Made by a program: the position numbers and the translations under genes. The notes under the pieces were generated by a model that had not been told where the DNA came from, ran no database searches, and saw nothing but the letters and a program-made list of their open reading frames with translations. From Porticoccaceae bacterium (lineage in GTDB: Bacteria > Pseudomonadota > Gammaproteobacteria > Pseudomonadales > Porticoccaceae), in the NCBI GenBank assembly GCA_029242085.1, contig JAQWUP010000070.1, forward strand, positions 1 through 64,000: a stretch of 64,000 nt of DNA. The letters are read 5' to 3'. Shown here in pieces: positions 49,187-58,104 of the stretch (the first letter of the stretch is position 1; each line of letters starts with the position of its first letter).

Positions 49187-50179
49187 ATGGTTGAAACAAC
49201 AAATTTATTATCCCCTGAAGAGCTGGACGCATTAGCCGCCGGTATCCAAGACGGTTCTATTGAATCTGACACGGGGTTAAATATCGAAGCGCGGGTTTTA
49301 AAACATGACCTGACCAATGAAGACTCTTCGTTGGGGGTGAATGTTGGCGCTGTAGATATGGTCAATGAGCGTTTTGTACGTCAGTTTAGACTCGGCCTTT
49401 TAGAGGTGTTACGCACCACGCCAAAAGTTAATATGGCAAATGTGGAAATCATGAAATATGGTGACTACTTAAAAGATTTAACACCGCCACTGGCCGTCAA
49501 TACAATTCGTATGAATCCACTACGTGGATATTCGATGGTGGTCATTGAGCCATCCATTGTTTTCTCCTCTCTGGATAATTTTTTTGGTGGCTTTGGCAGT
49601 GCCATCGATGCCCTGCCGCCAGGCCGATTATTTACTCCGACAGAAACCAGCATTATTAAAATTATGATGAATGTTTTATTTGGTTCTCTACAGGAAGCCT
49701 GGGCACCCATTTTACCCATTAAGTGTGAGCAGGTGGGTTCAGAAATTAATCCTCAGTTTGCACAGATAGCCGACGAAAATGACTTGGTGGTAGTAAGTCG
49801 TTTTTCCTCAGAACTGGGTGGTGATGTGAAGGGAAATATAGATCTAATCTATCCCTACAGTTCACTTAAACCAATTCGTGAATTGTTGCGTAGCCGTGTA
49901 CAAACAGGTGATGATAATGATGCGTCCGACAAGGTTTGGAGTTCCGAGCTAAAGTCGGCAGCGATAGATGCAGAGCTTGATATAAAAGTGACACTAGCTG
50001 ATATCGAAACCACATTGAAACAATTTGAATCACTACAAGAAGACGACATTATTTATCTTAAAAAGACAGATCATGCGAGAATTTATGTCAATGACATCCC
50101 CGTTTTTGATGCCGATATTGGCAGCAGCAACGCTCATATGGCCGCACAGATCGTGAAGTCTCTGGCGCCCCAAAAATAG
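49187..50179 (+). CDS. fliM: Flagellar motor switch protein FliM
   Basis: 330 residues from the ATG at 49187; the TTG at 49175 is less likely. The N-terminal LLSPEELDALAAGIQDGS resembles the CheY-binding and FliG-facing region, followed by a CheC-like middle domain (LGLLEVLRTTPKVNMANVE; PPGRLFTPTETSIIKIMM) and a C-terminal SpoA-like domain (DIKVTLADIETTLKQF) that pairs with FliN. The gap to fliN is 25 bases. Confidence 0.96.
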   Translation: MVETTNLLSPEELDALAAGIQDGSIESDTGLNIEARVLKHDLTNEDSSLGVNVGAVDMVNERFVRQFRLGLLEVLRTTPKVNMANVEIMKYGDYLKDLTPPLAVNTIRMNPLRGYSMVVIEPSIVFSSLDNFFGGFGSAIDALPPGRLFTPTETSIIKIMMNVLFGSLQEAWAPILPIKCEQVGSEINPQFAQIADENDLVVVSRFSSELGGDVKGNIDLIYPYSSLKPIRELLRSRVQTGDDNDASDKVWSSELKSAAIDAELDIKVTLADIETTLKQFESLQEDDIIYLKKTDHARIYVNDIPVFDADIGSSNAHMAAQIVKSLAPQK

Positions 50180-50204
50180 CCCTTATAAATAGCGAGTAGA
50201 AGAA

Positions 50205-50540
50205 ATGGCAGATACAGAAACTAACGCAGTAGAAGAAGAGATTACCGAAACTGAGGTGTCTCCAGAGGCTGCGATAAAAAATAAAATTAATTCAGAAGTG
50301 CTACAGAATATCCCTGTGACAATTTCAGTAGAAGTAGGCCGCACATCATTAAAAATTCGTGATCTGATGCGTCTGACACAGGGTAGTGTTGTTGAATTAG
50401 ATCGACTAGCTGGTGAGCCTTTGGATTTGCTCGTCAACAATACATTGGTTGCTCAGGGCGAAGTCGTGTTGGTCAATGAACGTTATGGTGTGCGTCTTAC
50501 CAGCGTTGTGCCGACCGCAGATCGCGTTAAAAACCTCTAG
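50205..50540 (+). CDS. fliN: Flagellar motor switch protein FliN
   Basis: 111 residues: a variable acidic N-terminus of about 35 residues and then the SpoA domain, VTISVEVGRTSLKIRDLMRL, GSVVELDRLAGEPLDLLVNN and VNERYGVRLTSVV. It forms the lower C-ring with FliM. It lies 11 bases before fliO. Confidence 0.97.
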   Translation: MADTETNAVEEEITETEVSPEAAIKNKINSEVLQNIPVTISVEVGRTSLKIRDLMRLTQGSVVELDRLAGEPLDLLVNNTLVAQGEVVLVNERYGVRLTSVVPTADRVKNL

Positions 50541-50551
50541 GACGATCGATC

Positions 50552-50938
50552 ATGGTCAATGAGTTTGGATTAATGGATTGGTTGTCAATGATGGGATCCT
50601 TCCTATTGGTGATAGGCCTTCTAATGGCGACCTTATTTTTTATAAAAAAAATGGGTCCCGGTATTAGCAGTGCAGACAATAAGCGTATGCAAATACTTGA
50701 AATTCAAAATCTGGGCGGCCGGCAGAAACTATTGCTCATGCGCGTTAATACTGATCAGGTATTAGTTGGCGTATCACCTCAGGGCATGACCGATCTCGGC
50801 AGATGGCCACTAGATCAGCAGCAACAGGAGCAGATTAATCAGCAGGGTTTAGCTGAGACTCAAGAGCCTGCAAGCTCAAATCCGGTAGAGAATTTTAAGC
50901 AACTCCTTGCGCAAACTGTCAAAAAACAAAAGGATTAA
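50552..50938 (+). CDS. fliO: Flagellar biosynthesis protein FliO
   Basis: 128 residues with one membrane helix (about 9-30, SMMGSFLLVIGLLMATLFFI) and a small cytoplasmic beta domain (LEIQNLGGRQKLLLMRVNTDQVLVGVSPQGM). FliO assists the assembly of FliP rings in the export gate. It is short but fits the family, and its location between fliN and fliP (three-base gap) is diagnostic. Confidence 0.93.
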   Translation: MVNEFGLMDWLSMMGSFLLVIGLLMATLFFIKKMGPGISSADNKRMQILEIQNLGGRQKLLLMRVNTDQVLVGVSPQGMTDLGRWPLDQQQQEQINQQGLAETQEPASSNPVENFKQLLAQTVKKQKD

Positions 50939-50941
50939 CTC

Positions 50942-51715
50942 GTGGCTTTTTTACTTTTCAAAAAGCACACAATAGCTACTCGTATTGCCATAGTTTTAAT
51001 GGGTCTAATTTTTTCCAGCCCAACATTTGCTCAGGTTGGATTGCCAATTGTCAATATGATTGAAGATGGCACTGGCGGGCAAAAATACAGTCTGACACTG
51101 CAGCTTTTAGCGCTGATGACAGTGCTGACTCTATTGCCATCACTGCTGTTAATGATGACTTCATTTGTGAGAATTATCATTGTGATGTCGCTACTGCGGC
51201 AGGCGCTGGGTACTGCTCAAACGCCCCCAAATCAGGTCCTGGTTGGACTGGCATTATTTTTAACTCTTTTTATTATGGCCCCGGTTATCAGTGCAGTATA
51301 TGACGATGCCGTAACTCCCTATTTTGAAGAGACCATTGGCTTTGAAACGGCGCTGGAAAAAGCCGAATTGCCAATTCGCAATTTTATGCTCAATCAAACT
51401 CGCGAAACAGATATTGCTATGTTTGCAGAAATTGCCCGTGACGATGATTTTGATAATCCGGCTGATGTGCCCTTTACAACATTGGTGCCGGCATTTATTA
51501 CATCCGAATTAAAGAGTGCATTTTCAATCGGATTTCTTATTTATATTCCCTTTGTGGTTATTGATCTGGTAGTCGCCAGTGTACTGATGTCGATGGGTAT
51601 GATGATGCTTTCACCGATGATGATTTCGATGCCATTTAAATTAATGTTGTTTGTGCTAGTCGATGGCTGGACTTTAATAATGGGATCGCTGGCGTCAAGC
51701 TTTGCGATGCCATAG
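50942..51715 (+). CDS. fliP: Flagellar export gate protein FliP
   Basis: 257 residues from a GTG at 50942. A cleavable signal peptide ends near SSPTFAQ, then membrane helices with the FliP signatures LLMMTSFVRIIIVMSLLRQALG and PPNQVLVGLALFLTLFIM, and the C-terminal SVLMSMGMMMLSPMMISMPF block. Five FliP copies form the core of the export pore with FliQ and FliR. The unit continues after nine bases with fliQ. Confidence 0.97.
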   Translation: MAFLLFKKHTIATRIAIVLMGLIFSSPTFAQVGLPIVNMIEDGTGGQKYSLTLQLLALMTVLTLLPSLLLMMTSFVRIIIVMSLLRQALGTAQTPPNQVLVGLALFLTLFIMAPVISAVYDDAVTPYFEETIGFETALEKAELPIRNFMLNQTRETDIAMFAEIARDDDFDNPADVPFTTLVPAFITSELKSAFSIGFLIYIPFVVIDLVVASVLMSMGMMMLSPMMISMPFKLMLFVLVDGWTLIMGSLASSFAMP

Positions 51716-51724
51716 GAGACGAAA

Positions 51725-51994
51725 ATGGACGCAGCACAGGTTATTGATTTAGGTCGCGAATCACTTTGGATTGCAGTTATGGTCGCAGCGCCCCTTTTGG
51801 GTGTTGCTCTTGCGGTTGGTTTATTAGTGGGTATTTTGCAGGCAGCAACGTCGATTCAGGAAATGACGTTGAGTTTTATTCCCAAGCTGGGTGCAATGAT
51901 AATTGCACTGGTTATATTTGGTGGTTGGCAAATTGCAATTATGGTCGATTTCTTTCGCAGTATTTTTGAACGTATACCAGAGTTGTTTATGTAA
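51725..51994 (+). CDS. fliQ: Flagellar export gate protein FliQ
   Basis: 89 residues, two membrane helices, with the family stretch LLGVALAVGLLVGILQAATS followed by IQEMTLSFIPK. It has a GAGACGAAA ribosome-binding site. It shares one base with the fliR start. Confidence 0.97.
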   Translation: MDAAQVIDLGRESLWIAVMVAAPLLGVALAVGLLVGILQAATSIQEMTLSFIPKLGAMIIALVIFGGWQIAIMVDFFRSIFERIPELFM

Positions 51995-52764
51995 TGGACC
52001 TCTTGGTTGCCGACATTGTTCAGCGCTTCTACATGTTGCTGTGGCCGATGATTCGCATCTCGGCATTTCTACTGTCGGCACCTTTTTTCTCGCTGCGCGC
52101 AGTAACCGTTAGAATCCGTGTGCTACTTGCTATCCTGCTGACATGGATGGTGTATCCATTGACCGATTGGCCGAGTGTGGATCCAATTTCGGCAGCAGGT
52201 CTTCGCGAGGTCTTTAGCCAGGTATTTATTGGCGTCCTGATGGGTTTAATACTGCAGGTGGTCAATTCTGCGCTGGTCGTTGGAGGTCAGGCAATCTCCG
52301 CTTCAATGGGTCTGGGTATGGCCAATATGGTTGACCCCAATATGGGCAATGTTCCGGTTATTTCTCAATTTCTTATTATTTGCTCGACGCTTATTTTCTT
52401 GGGGCTGGGCGGCCATGTGCTGGTCATTACCCTATTACTCGAAAGTTTTAATTTATTACCCATCGGTGAAGTTATCGATATGCAGCCTTTGATTGGGCTG
52501 GTTATCGAGTGGAGCGCGATGATCTTTTTGGGCGCAGTGTTGATGGCGCTGCCAATTATGGTGTCACTCTTATTTATTAATATTGGCCTCGGTGTCATCA
52601 CTCGAGCGGCACCGGCGCTAAATATTTTCGCCGTCGGTTTTCCGGCCATGATCTTGGCCGGTATTATTCTGTTATCTATGTCGATGACCAGTATTGGCTT
52701 TCGTATTCAGTGGCTGTGGCGTCAAGCTTTTGACACCCTGAGCCAGGCCGCGGGGATACGCTGA
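51994..52764 (+). CDS. fliR: Flagellar export gate protein FliR
   Basis: 256 residues with about six membrane helices. The FliR pattern is visible as FYMLLWPMIRISAFLLSAPF, LREVFSQVFIGVLMGLILQ and the GLGVITRAAPALNIFAVGFP block. It completes the FliPQR gate and overlaps flhB by one base, the usual coupling. Confidence 0.96.
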   Translation: MDLLVADIVQRFYMLLWPMIRISAFLLSAPFFSLRAVTVRIRVLLAILLTWMVYPLTDWPSVDPISAAGLREVFSQVFIGVLMGLILQVVNSALVVGGQAISASMGLGMANMVDPNMGNVPVISQFLIICSTLIFLGLGGHVLVITLLLESFNLLPIGEVIDMQPLIGLVIEWSAMIFLGAVLMALPIMVSLLFINIGLGVITRAAPALNIFAVGFPAMILAGIILLSMSMTSIGFRIQWLWRQAFDTLSQAAGIR

Positions 52765-53912
52765 TGGCTGAACAGGATACAACCGAAGAACGCACAGAGG
52801 AACCCACCGCCAAGCGTCTTGAAAAGGCGCAGGAAGACGGCCAGGTTGCGCGATCCCAGGAGCTGTCGGTTGCCTCCATGATGATTGGTGTGGCCTGCTT
52901 TTTGTATCTGTTTGGCGGCTATCTAATCACTCGGCTCAGTGAGGTTTTTGTTGCAGGCTTTACTTTTGATCGCAAAGATATTTTGTCCGACAACCTGTTG
53001 CCCGTAGCCTTCGGCGCTCATGCTTTAGACAGCATGCTGGTGGTATTACCGATCTTTATCCTCGCTGTATTGATTGCTTTGGGCGCAGCGGGCATTCTTG
53101 GCGGCTATATATTTTCCCTCAAATCGCTGGCGCCAAAAGCCAGTAAAATCAACCCTCTGTCCGGCTTTAAGCGTATGTTTGGTACCAAGGCGCTGGTTGA
53201 CCTGAGTAAAGCGCTAGCCAAGTTCAGCTTGGTCGGGGTGACATTGTATCTAGTGGTCAGTGAGAGCTTTAACGCACTTGTGTCACTCGGCTTCATGGAT
53301 CTTAGGCCCGCCATGGCTGAAGCAGGTGACATGATTGCGGCAGGCACAGTGCTGGTGACCCTTACCCTGATTGTCGCTGCCGCCATTGATGTGCCATACC
53401 AGATTTACGAATATAACAAGAAAATGAAGATGACTAAGCAAGAGGTCAAAGACGAATTTAAAGATACTGAGGGTCGACCTGAGGTCAAGGCGCAGATAAG
53501 GCGCAAGCAACGTGAAATGGCCATGGGGCAGATGATGGACGCGGTGGCAGATGCGGATGTTATTATCGTTAACCCGGAACATTTTGCTGTTGCTCTAAGC
53601 TATGATCCCTCGAGCAATGGCGCGCCAGTGGTGGTGGCCAAAGGCGCTGACTTTATGGCTCAGGGTATCCGTGAGCGGGCCACCGAACATGGTGTGCCAC
53701 TATTCTCTTCGCCGACTCTGGCCAGAGCTATTTATTTTACAACCGATATAAACCAAAGTGTCCCAGAATCCCTATACTATGCAGTAGCTCAGGTTATTGC
53801 CTATGTTTTTAGCCTCAATAGTCTGGGGCCAGGATCATCGGTGGCAGATAAGCCGCGGCCCGAAGTTCCCGCTGGAATGCGCTATAACACAGATGGTACC
53901 TTGGCTGAATAA
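52764..53912 (+). CDS. flhB: Flagellar export switch protein FlhB
   Basis: 382 residues: four membrane helices in the first 210 residues, then a cytoplasmic domain. The N-terminus EERTEEPTAKRLEKAQEDGQVARSQEL is the conserved FlhB opening. The autocleavage site, NPTH in the classic enzymes, is NPEH here (270-273, codons 53571-53582), while Asn and Pro, which carry the chemistry, are kept. FlhB switches export from hook to filament subunits with FliK. An unusual gene row begins 27 bases after it, where flhA is often found. Confidence 0.96.
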   Translation: MAEQDTTEERTEEPTAKRLEKAQEDGQVARSQELSVASMMIGVACFLYLFGGYLITRLSEVFVAGFTFDRKDILSDNLLPVAFGAHALDSMLVVLPIFILAVLIALGAAGILGGYIFSLKSLAPKASKINPLSGFKRMFGTKALVDLSKALAKFSLVGVTLYLVVSESFNALVSLGFMDLRPAMAEAGDMIAAGTVLVTLTLIVAAAIDVPYQIYEYNKKMKMTKQEVKDEFKDTEGRPEVKAQIRRKQREMAMGQMMDAVADADVIIVNPEHFAVALSYDPSSNGAPVVVAKGADFMAQGIRERATEHGVPLFSSPTLARAIYFTTDINQSVPESLYYAVAQVIAYVFSLNSLGPGSSVADKPRPEVPAGMRYNTDGTLAE

Positions 53913-53939
53913 GCCTGAGATGCCGAAGGATGAAATACA

Positions 53940-55451
53940 ATGGTAGATAATAAAAAAGAACCTACATTCGAATTTCAAAACTGGTTTGACGGCGGTGATA
54001 TTTTCTATCGCAAAGTCGACAAACAGCGATTTCAATATGCGCTTGATGCAGTAGTTGATGACGAGCTGGGCCTTGCAGTTATAGGTACCAATGAAACGGT
54101 TCTCGATCATTACTGCCGCATGCTGGTTGCCCGCCTTCGCGATCTCAATATTTTTCAGGTAGAGGTGTTTTTACCGACCAATACCGACAGTTTACTCAAG
54201 CGCTTTAACGAAATGCTTGCCAGCATGAGTATGGAACGTGCGCGCCAGCCTGCCGACCCAGCGACTCCAGTAAAATTACTGGTGGTTAATGATGCCAAGG
54301 CGGTGGATGAAGAGCAGTGGTCATTGCTCGTGCGTCTATTGGCAGACTTCCCCGGCGTCAATGTGCGGCTGATTTTATTTCTCGATAAAACCGGCTGGCC
54401 CGGCTATGAAAAGACCCTCGGACTTTTTGGCCGGCGCCTGTATCGCTGGGCTGTGGAAACGCCAACTCTCGATGAAGCCGCTGAGCTGATGCTTGCCGCA
54501 AAAGAACATGGCTTTGAACGTGAGACTGAAACCCTATTGCTCCACGCCGGACTGGGTGCAGCTGTGCTAGGGGGTTATTCCGAGGAAGATCCAGATGAAT
54601 ACAATCCGTTTCCCCTGCCGACTGTCGATGAAAATGATTATATCGGCGAGGATTACAGCGACAGCAACCCGTTCACAGATACCGGCCTTGATTTTCTCGA
54701 CGACGAGGACAGAGGTTACGATGAGGAGGATAGTGAGCCGAAAACAAGCAAGTTGTGGCCGGTCGCAGCAATATTCTTGGTTAGCCTGGCAATTACCTGG
54801 GCGGTGATCTCTAAACTTAACCCGGATGCAGTAGAGCAGTACGAAGCCAGCGTCTCAGGGGTGTTAACTGAGTTGGCAGACACCTCAAAAAGTGCACAGA
54901 TTACCGAGCCTTTAAATTTACCGCTGGATGCGGGAGAGCCGCAGATCAACAGAACAGGCAGCCTCAGCGATAAGCCAGTTGTTGGCAACCAGATCGCCGA
55001 AGCTCAGGCTGTCGTAGCGGCTCTGCAAAAAGAAAAGCTGGCCGAACAGCAGGCGGCAAATGAAAAGCGGGCTGCGCGAGAACAAGCAGCGCAGGTCCGT
55101 AAGGCACAACAGGCTGCGGCCGCTAAAAAAGCGGCGGCGCAAAAGCGTGCTGAAGCCACTAGAAAAGCGAAGGTCTCTGGACCGGTTCAAAGTGCCAGAG
55201 CGACAGACTTCTTTGTTCAACATATTGTACTGAGCACCAGGGAGCAGGCGGGGCTGTATATCAAACGTTACTCTGGGTTGCGCAGTGCCACTGTTGTGCC
55301 TATTGCGACCGGCAACAATATTGCCTATGCGGTGTTATCAGGACCCTTCAGTACTCGCGATGGGGCCACCGCATTTACTCAAGGCCGAGGCTTACCTGCC
55401 GACTATTGGATTAGAGCCGCGCAACAACTCAAGACTGTTGTCCGCGACTAG
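53940..55451 (+). CDS. DamX-like SPOR-domain membrane protein with a degenerate ATPase-like part
   Basis: 503 residues. Residues 25-210 look like the AAA-type ATPase fold of DamX/GspA proteins, but the P-loop position reads AVIGTNETV (46-54) with no Gly-Lys-Thr/Ser, and the Walker B position is LLVVNDA. An acidic region follows, then one membrane helix (272-291, KLWPVAAIFLVSLAITWAVI), a Lys/Ala-rich coiled coil (about 355-415) and a C-terminal SPOR domain (about 423-500) expected to bind denuded peptidoglycan. The topology is cytoplasm-in, periplasm-out, like DamX. Co-directional placement after flhB suggests a flagellar or polar role. Confidence 0.75.
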   Translation: MVDNKKEPTFEFQNWFDGGDIFYRKVDKQRFQYALDAVVDDELGLAVIGTNETVLDHYCRMLVARLRDLNIFQVEVFLPTNTDSLLKRFNEMLASMSMERARQPADPATPVKLLVVNDAKAVDEEQWSLLVRLLADFPGVNVRLILFLDKTGWPGYEKTLGLFGRRLYRWAVETPTLDEAAELMLAAKEHGFERETETLLLHAGLGAAVLGGYSEEDPDEYNPFPLPTVDENDYIGEDYSDSNPFTDTGLDFLDDEDRGYDEEDSEPKTSKLWPVAAIFLVSLAITWAVISKLNPDAVEQYEASVSGVLTELADTSKSAQITEPLNLPLDAGEPQINRTGSLSDKPVVGNQIAEAQAVVAALQKEKLAEQQAANEKRAAREQAAQVRKAQQAAAAKKAAAQKRAEATRKAKVSGPVQSARATDFFVQHIVLSTREQAGLYIKRYSGLRSATVVPIATGNNIAYAVLSGPFSTRDGATAFTQGRGLPADYWIRAAQQLKTVVRD

Positions 55452-55476
55452 CTAATAGCAATTTCAGGGGGAACCG

Positions 55477-55800
55477 ATGTCAGAGTCAGAAGAAGAGCAG
55501 TTATTTAAGCTCGATGGTGCCAGTGGTGGCTTTAATGATATAAGTGAACATGCTGTTGTGGAGACTGATGACAGCGCTTGCAGTGACCTTAACCCTGCCG
55601 CTGAAGACAGCATGTCCAGCCCAGCTAAATTTCCCATTTTTACTGAGCAGGAGTCGACTGCTCTGACTGCGCTCGATGATGGCGCTATGAGTGCTGACAG
55701 AGCCCTGTTTGATGATCTGTTACGTCAGCGGATCGCTAAAGTTAACCGTGTTTCTGCCGATGTTTCTAGACAACTAGACGCGCTAAAAAAGCCATCCTAA
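55477..55800 (+). CDS. Small acidic hypothetical protein in the flagellar unit
   Basis: 107 residues, strongly acidic (opens MSESEEEQLFKLDGASGG), with no membrane segment. A C-terminal helical part (ALFDDLLRQRIAKVNRVSADVSRQLDALKK) may be a protein-binding helix pair. A GGGGGAA ribosome-binding site precedes the ATG. It lies 25 bases after the SPOR protein and 30 bases before the next gene, so the three are probably one transcript with flhB. I recognise no family. Confidence 0.65.
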   Translation: MSESEEEQLFKLDGASGGFNDISEHAVVETDDSACSDLNPAAEDSMSSPAKFPIFTEQESTALTALDDGAMSADRALFDDLLRQRIAKVNRVSADVSRQLDALKKPS

Positions 55801-55830
55801 ACAGAGACCTGCAACCAGTCCGGAATTCAT

Positions 55831-56880
55831 ATGAGCAACCCCGAAGACGAAATTGAAAAAACTGAAGATGCTGAATCAGCAGATAATCAGGATCCAGAAC
55901 TGGATCAAGAGGCCAGTGAGCCCGCGGAGGGAGCACAGGACGGAGAGCCAGATGGAGAGTCAGATTCAGCACTGATTGCAGAGTCGATCGAGGCCTTCGA
56001 ACAGGGGTCTGAGGCAGAGGCTCAAGACGATACATTAGATTCAGGTGATCAAGAGCGCTTCGCTCAGGTACTTAAGAATGCCAAGGAGATTTCTGGCCGC
56101 CTCGAGGTTCTAGTGCCAGGTGTACTGGATACTGCAGATGCAACCAATAGTGCGGCAGATGTTAGCCGACGCGCGTCGTCGGCTCTGGAGAATGGGCTTG
56201 ATCATCTGCAAAAAAGAGTCAATGAATTAGTTGAAGCCAGCAGTAAAGGCGCAGCACTGTCGACGCGTATTTTGCTCGGTGCAGTTGTTTCGCTACTGAT
56301 TGCTGTCGGCCTTATTGGTTTTATGTCGGTTGAACTTTCCGCCCGTGTTAATCAGGTAGATGAGATGATGGTCGCTCTGAGCAAGCGCGTGGTGAAAATG
56401 AATTCGGCGCTGCAAACCTTCGAGCAGATTAATTTCTCAATCAATCAGTTGGCGACCAAGCAGGCACAATTTGCCAATAGTCAAATGCTACTCGCTGAAG
56501 CAGTAGATAAAGCAGAGAGGGCTACTGCCAATTTAAATAAGCAGGTTCCCGCTGCCACGGCTAAAAGTGTCAGCGCTGAAACTGGCAAGTTTGCGGTGCA
56601 GATTGATAAACTTAGTGGCGCACTTATCGCTCAGGGCAATAAGGTCGAGCTAGTGTCTGGATCAGTGAAAAAGCTGGAGGCCCAACTAAAATCATTTGAT
56701 GGGCGTATGGCTAGTGTTGCCAAATTAAATGCAGATGTTGAAGCCTTGATTACCTTAGAGCGTGAAAAGTATCTTGAGGCGTTACAGCGGCAGGCTGAGC
56801 TGCAAAAAATGGCCTTGGCGACGCAGCAACCAGAGGAAGAAATAGATCCCTCTATTGTGGTTTACCCCTTCGAGCGCTAA
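55831..56880 (+). CDS. Membrane protein with acidic N-terminus and long coiled coil
   Basis: 349 residues. A disordered acidic N-terminus (1-75, Glu/Asp-rich) and a helical segment lead to one membrane helix (about 146-166, RILLGAVVSLLIAVGLIGFM). Then come about 170 residues of predicted coiled coil (ARVNQVDEMMVALSKRVVKM and on), which would be periplasmic, ending VYPFER. No enzyme motif is visible. It could be a scaffold or a partner of the SPOR protein two genes upstream. Its end overlaps the end of the opposing gene by four bases. Confidence 0.7.
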   Translation: MSNPEDEIEKTEDAESADNQDPELDQEASEPAEGAQDGEPDGESDSALIAESIEAFEQGSEAEAQDDTLDSGDQERFAQVLKNAKEISGRLEVLVPGVLDTADATNSAADVSRRASSALENGLDHLQKRVNELVEASSKGAALSTRILLGAVVSLLIAVGLIGFMSVELSARVNQVDEMMVALSKRVVKMNSALQTFEQINFSINQLATKQAQFANSQMLLAEAVDKAERATANLNKQVPAATAKSVSAETGKFAVQIDKLSGALIAQGNKVELVSGSVKKLEAQLKSFDGRMASVAKLNADVEALITLEREKYLEALQRQAELQKMALATQQPEEEIDPSIVVYPFER

Positions 56881-57521
56881 CCGAGTAAGTCGTCCTCAGG
56901 CGTTGTGCCCTCGTCTATATTGGGTAGTTCGTCGAGGACATCTTCAGCACTATTATCATTGTGAGGCATCAGCTTCTCTGAAAAGGGCTGTTGTTGGTTG
57001 AGCTCGGTCCGTGAGTAGAGCAGCCCCGTCGCTTCATCAAGACTGACGCGCAGTCTAGCGCTCTCTTCGTCACCGGCATTAACGCTGGCATAGCCAGTAT
57101 GGTAAATAGTCGCTGCATGCTGAGGTGGAATCCAAGAGCTGATAGCGCCGCGCAAAGTACTGATAGTGGTTGGAACCTTCGGCTTCTTAGCTGGCGAGCC
57201 CTTTTTGCTGTCCTCGACACCCTCTGCGAAAAGTCCTTCAATATGTTTTCTCAATAGCTGTTCGTAGCGAGGCTTTAATGCGATTACATCATTGCTATTA
57301 AAGCCGCCGGGTGATTTTCCGGTCATCGCGTCCCACAATGTCTTGCCAGCCAGACCTAAAAAGGAATTATCGTCCGCGACTTCAGGGCTGCGTTCATTGA
57401 CAGCGCTATTGCTGTCAAGGGTGAGCCTCTCTAGGCGATTGATACGGTCAATCAAATAGATAATCAGAATAATCGTAGCGGCGGTGCCAAAGAAGACAGC
57501 AAGCAGGATAATTGAAGTCAT
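56877..57521 (-). CDS. Hypothetical single-pass membrane protein, last of the flhA-fliA unit
   Basis: 214 residues with an N-terminal membrane helix (about 3-25, SIILLAVFFGTAATIILIIYLI) and a soluble part containing FLGLAGKTLWDAMTGKSPGGF, then a helical region (ALKPRYEQLLRKHIEGLF) and an acidic tail. No family is recognised. It follows the 182-residue gene by 28 bases on the same strand as fliA, so it belongs to the flagellar transcript by position. In related bacteria chemotaxis genes often occupy this place. Confidence 0.65.
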   Translation of the reverse strand: MTSIILLAVFFGTAATIILIIYLIDRINRLERLTLDSNSAVNERSPEVADDNSFLGLAGKTLWDAMTGKSPGGFNSNDVIALKPRYEQLLRKHIEGLFAEGVEDSKKGSPAKKPKVPTTISTLRGAISSWIPPQHAATIYHTGYASVNAGDEESARLRVSLDEATGLLYSRTELNQQQPFSEKLMPHNDNSAEDVLDELPNIDEGTTPEDDLLG

Positions 57522-57549
57522 AGTTATGGTTATTTACCGGAGCCGGAAA

Positions 57550-58098
57550 TTATTTTTCTTCCTGATTTTGATCATCATCCATGTCGTCATTCTCTTCTTC
57601 TGTAATGACGTTTTCTTCTGATGCCTGTAATTCGTCGCGCAAAAATTGCAATGTTATAAATGGATCTTCTAGGCCCAAATCGAAACTGACGCGGGCAGCG
57701 ACTTCCTGCACCAGTGTAATAGCTTTGACAGCATCAATTTGAACCGTTTGGTACATAGCACCTAAATTAAACACTTCCTGAGTAAACTCTTCCGGAACAT
57801 AGGTAAAAATTTCACCACTTACTGTTTTAGCTTTTTGAAAAAGAGCGGGCTTTGGCGGCGCTGGCTTATCCGCTCCTTTGGCCACAGCGGCCAGGCAGCT
57901 TTTTTGAAAAGATTCAGTTTTCTTGGCACCGTCAATAAACACTTTATCCAGGTGCGCACGACAGCGAATGCCAATGCGAATTTTATAGGTACGCCCGTCA
58001 CGGCTGTCATTAGAGAGGGACGCAGCTTTGATATATTCGTTTTTGGCCTGCAGTTGAGCAGTCTTCGCCGCTCTGCCTTTAAAGATAGATAAAACCAT
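57550..58098 (-). CDS. Hypothetical soluble protein directly after fliA
   Basis: 182 residues, no membrane helix. A basic N-terminal part (MVLSIFKGRAAKTAQLQAKN) includes two cysteines (IRCRA, KSCLAA), followed by an Ala/Pro-rich linker, a helical domain (AITLVQEVAARVSFDLGLED) and a very acidic C-terminus (EEENDDMDDDQNQEEK). It begins six bases after the fliA stop, so it is almost certainly co-transcribed with fliA. I recognise no family. Confidence 0.65.
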   Translation of the reverse strand: MVLSIFKGRAAKTAQLQAKNEYIKAASLSNDSRDGRTYKIRIGIRCRAHLDKVFIDGAKKTESFQKSCLAAVAKGADKPAPPKPALFQKAKTVSGEIFTYVPEEFTQEVFNLGAMYQTVQIDAVKAITLVQEVAARVSFDLGLEDPFITLQFLRDELQASEENVITEEENDDMDDDQNQEEK

Positions 58099-58104
58099 TA
58101 TTGC

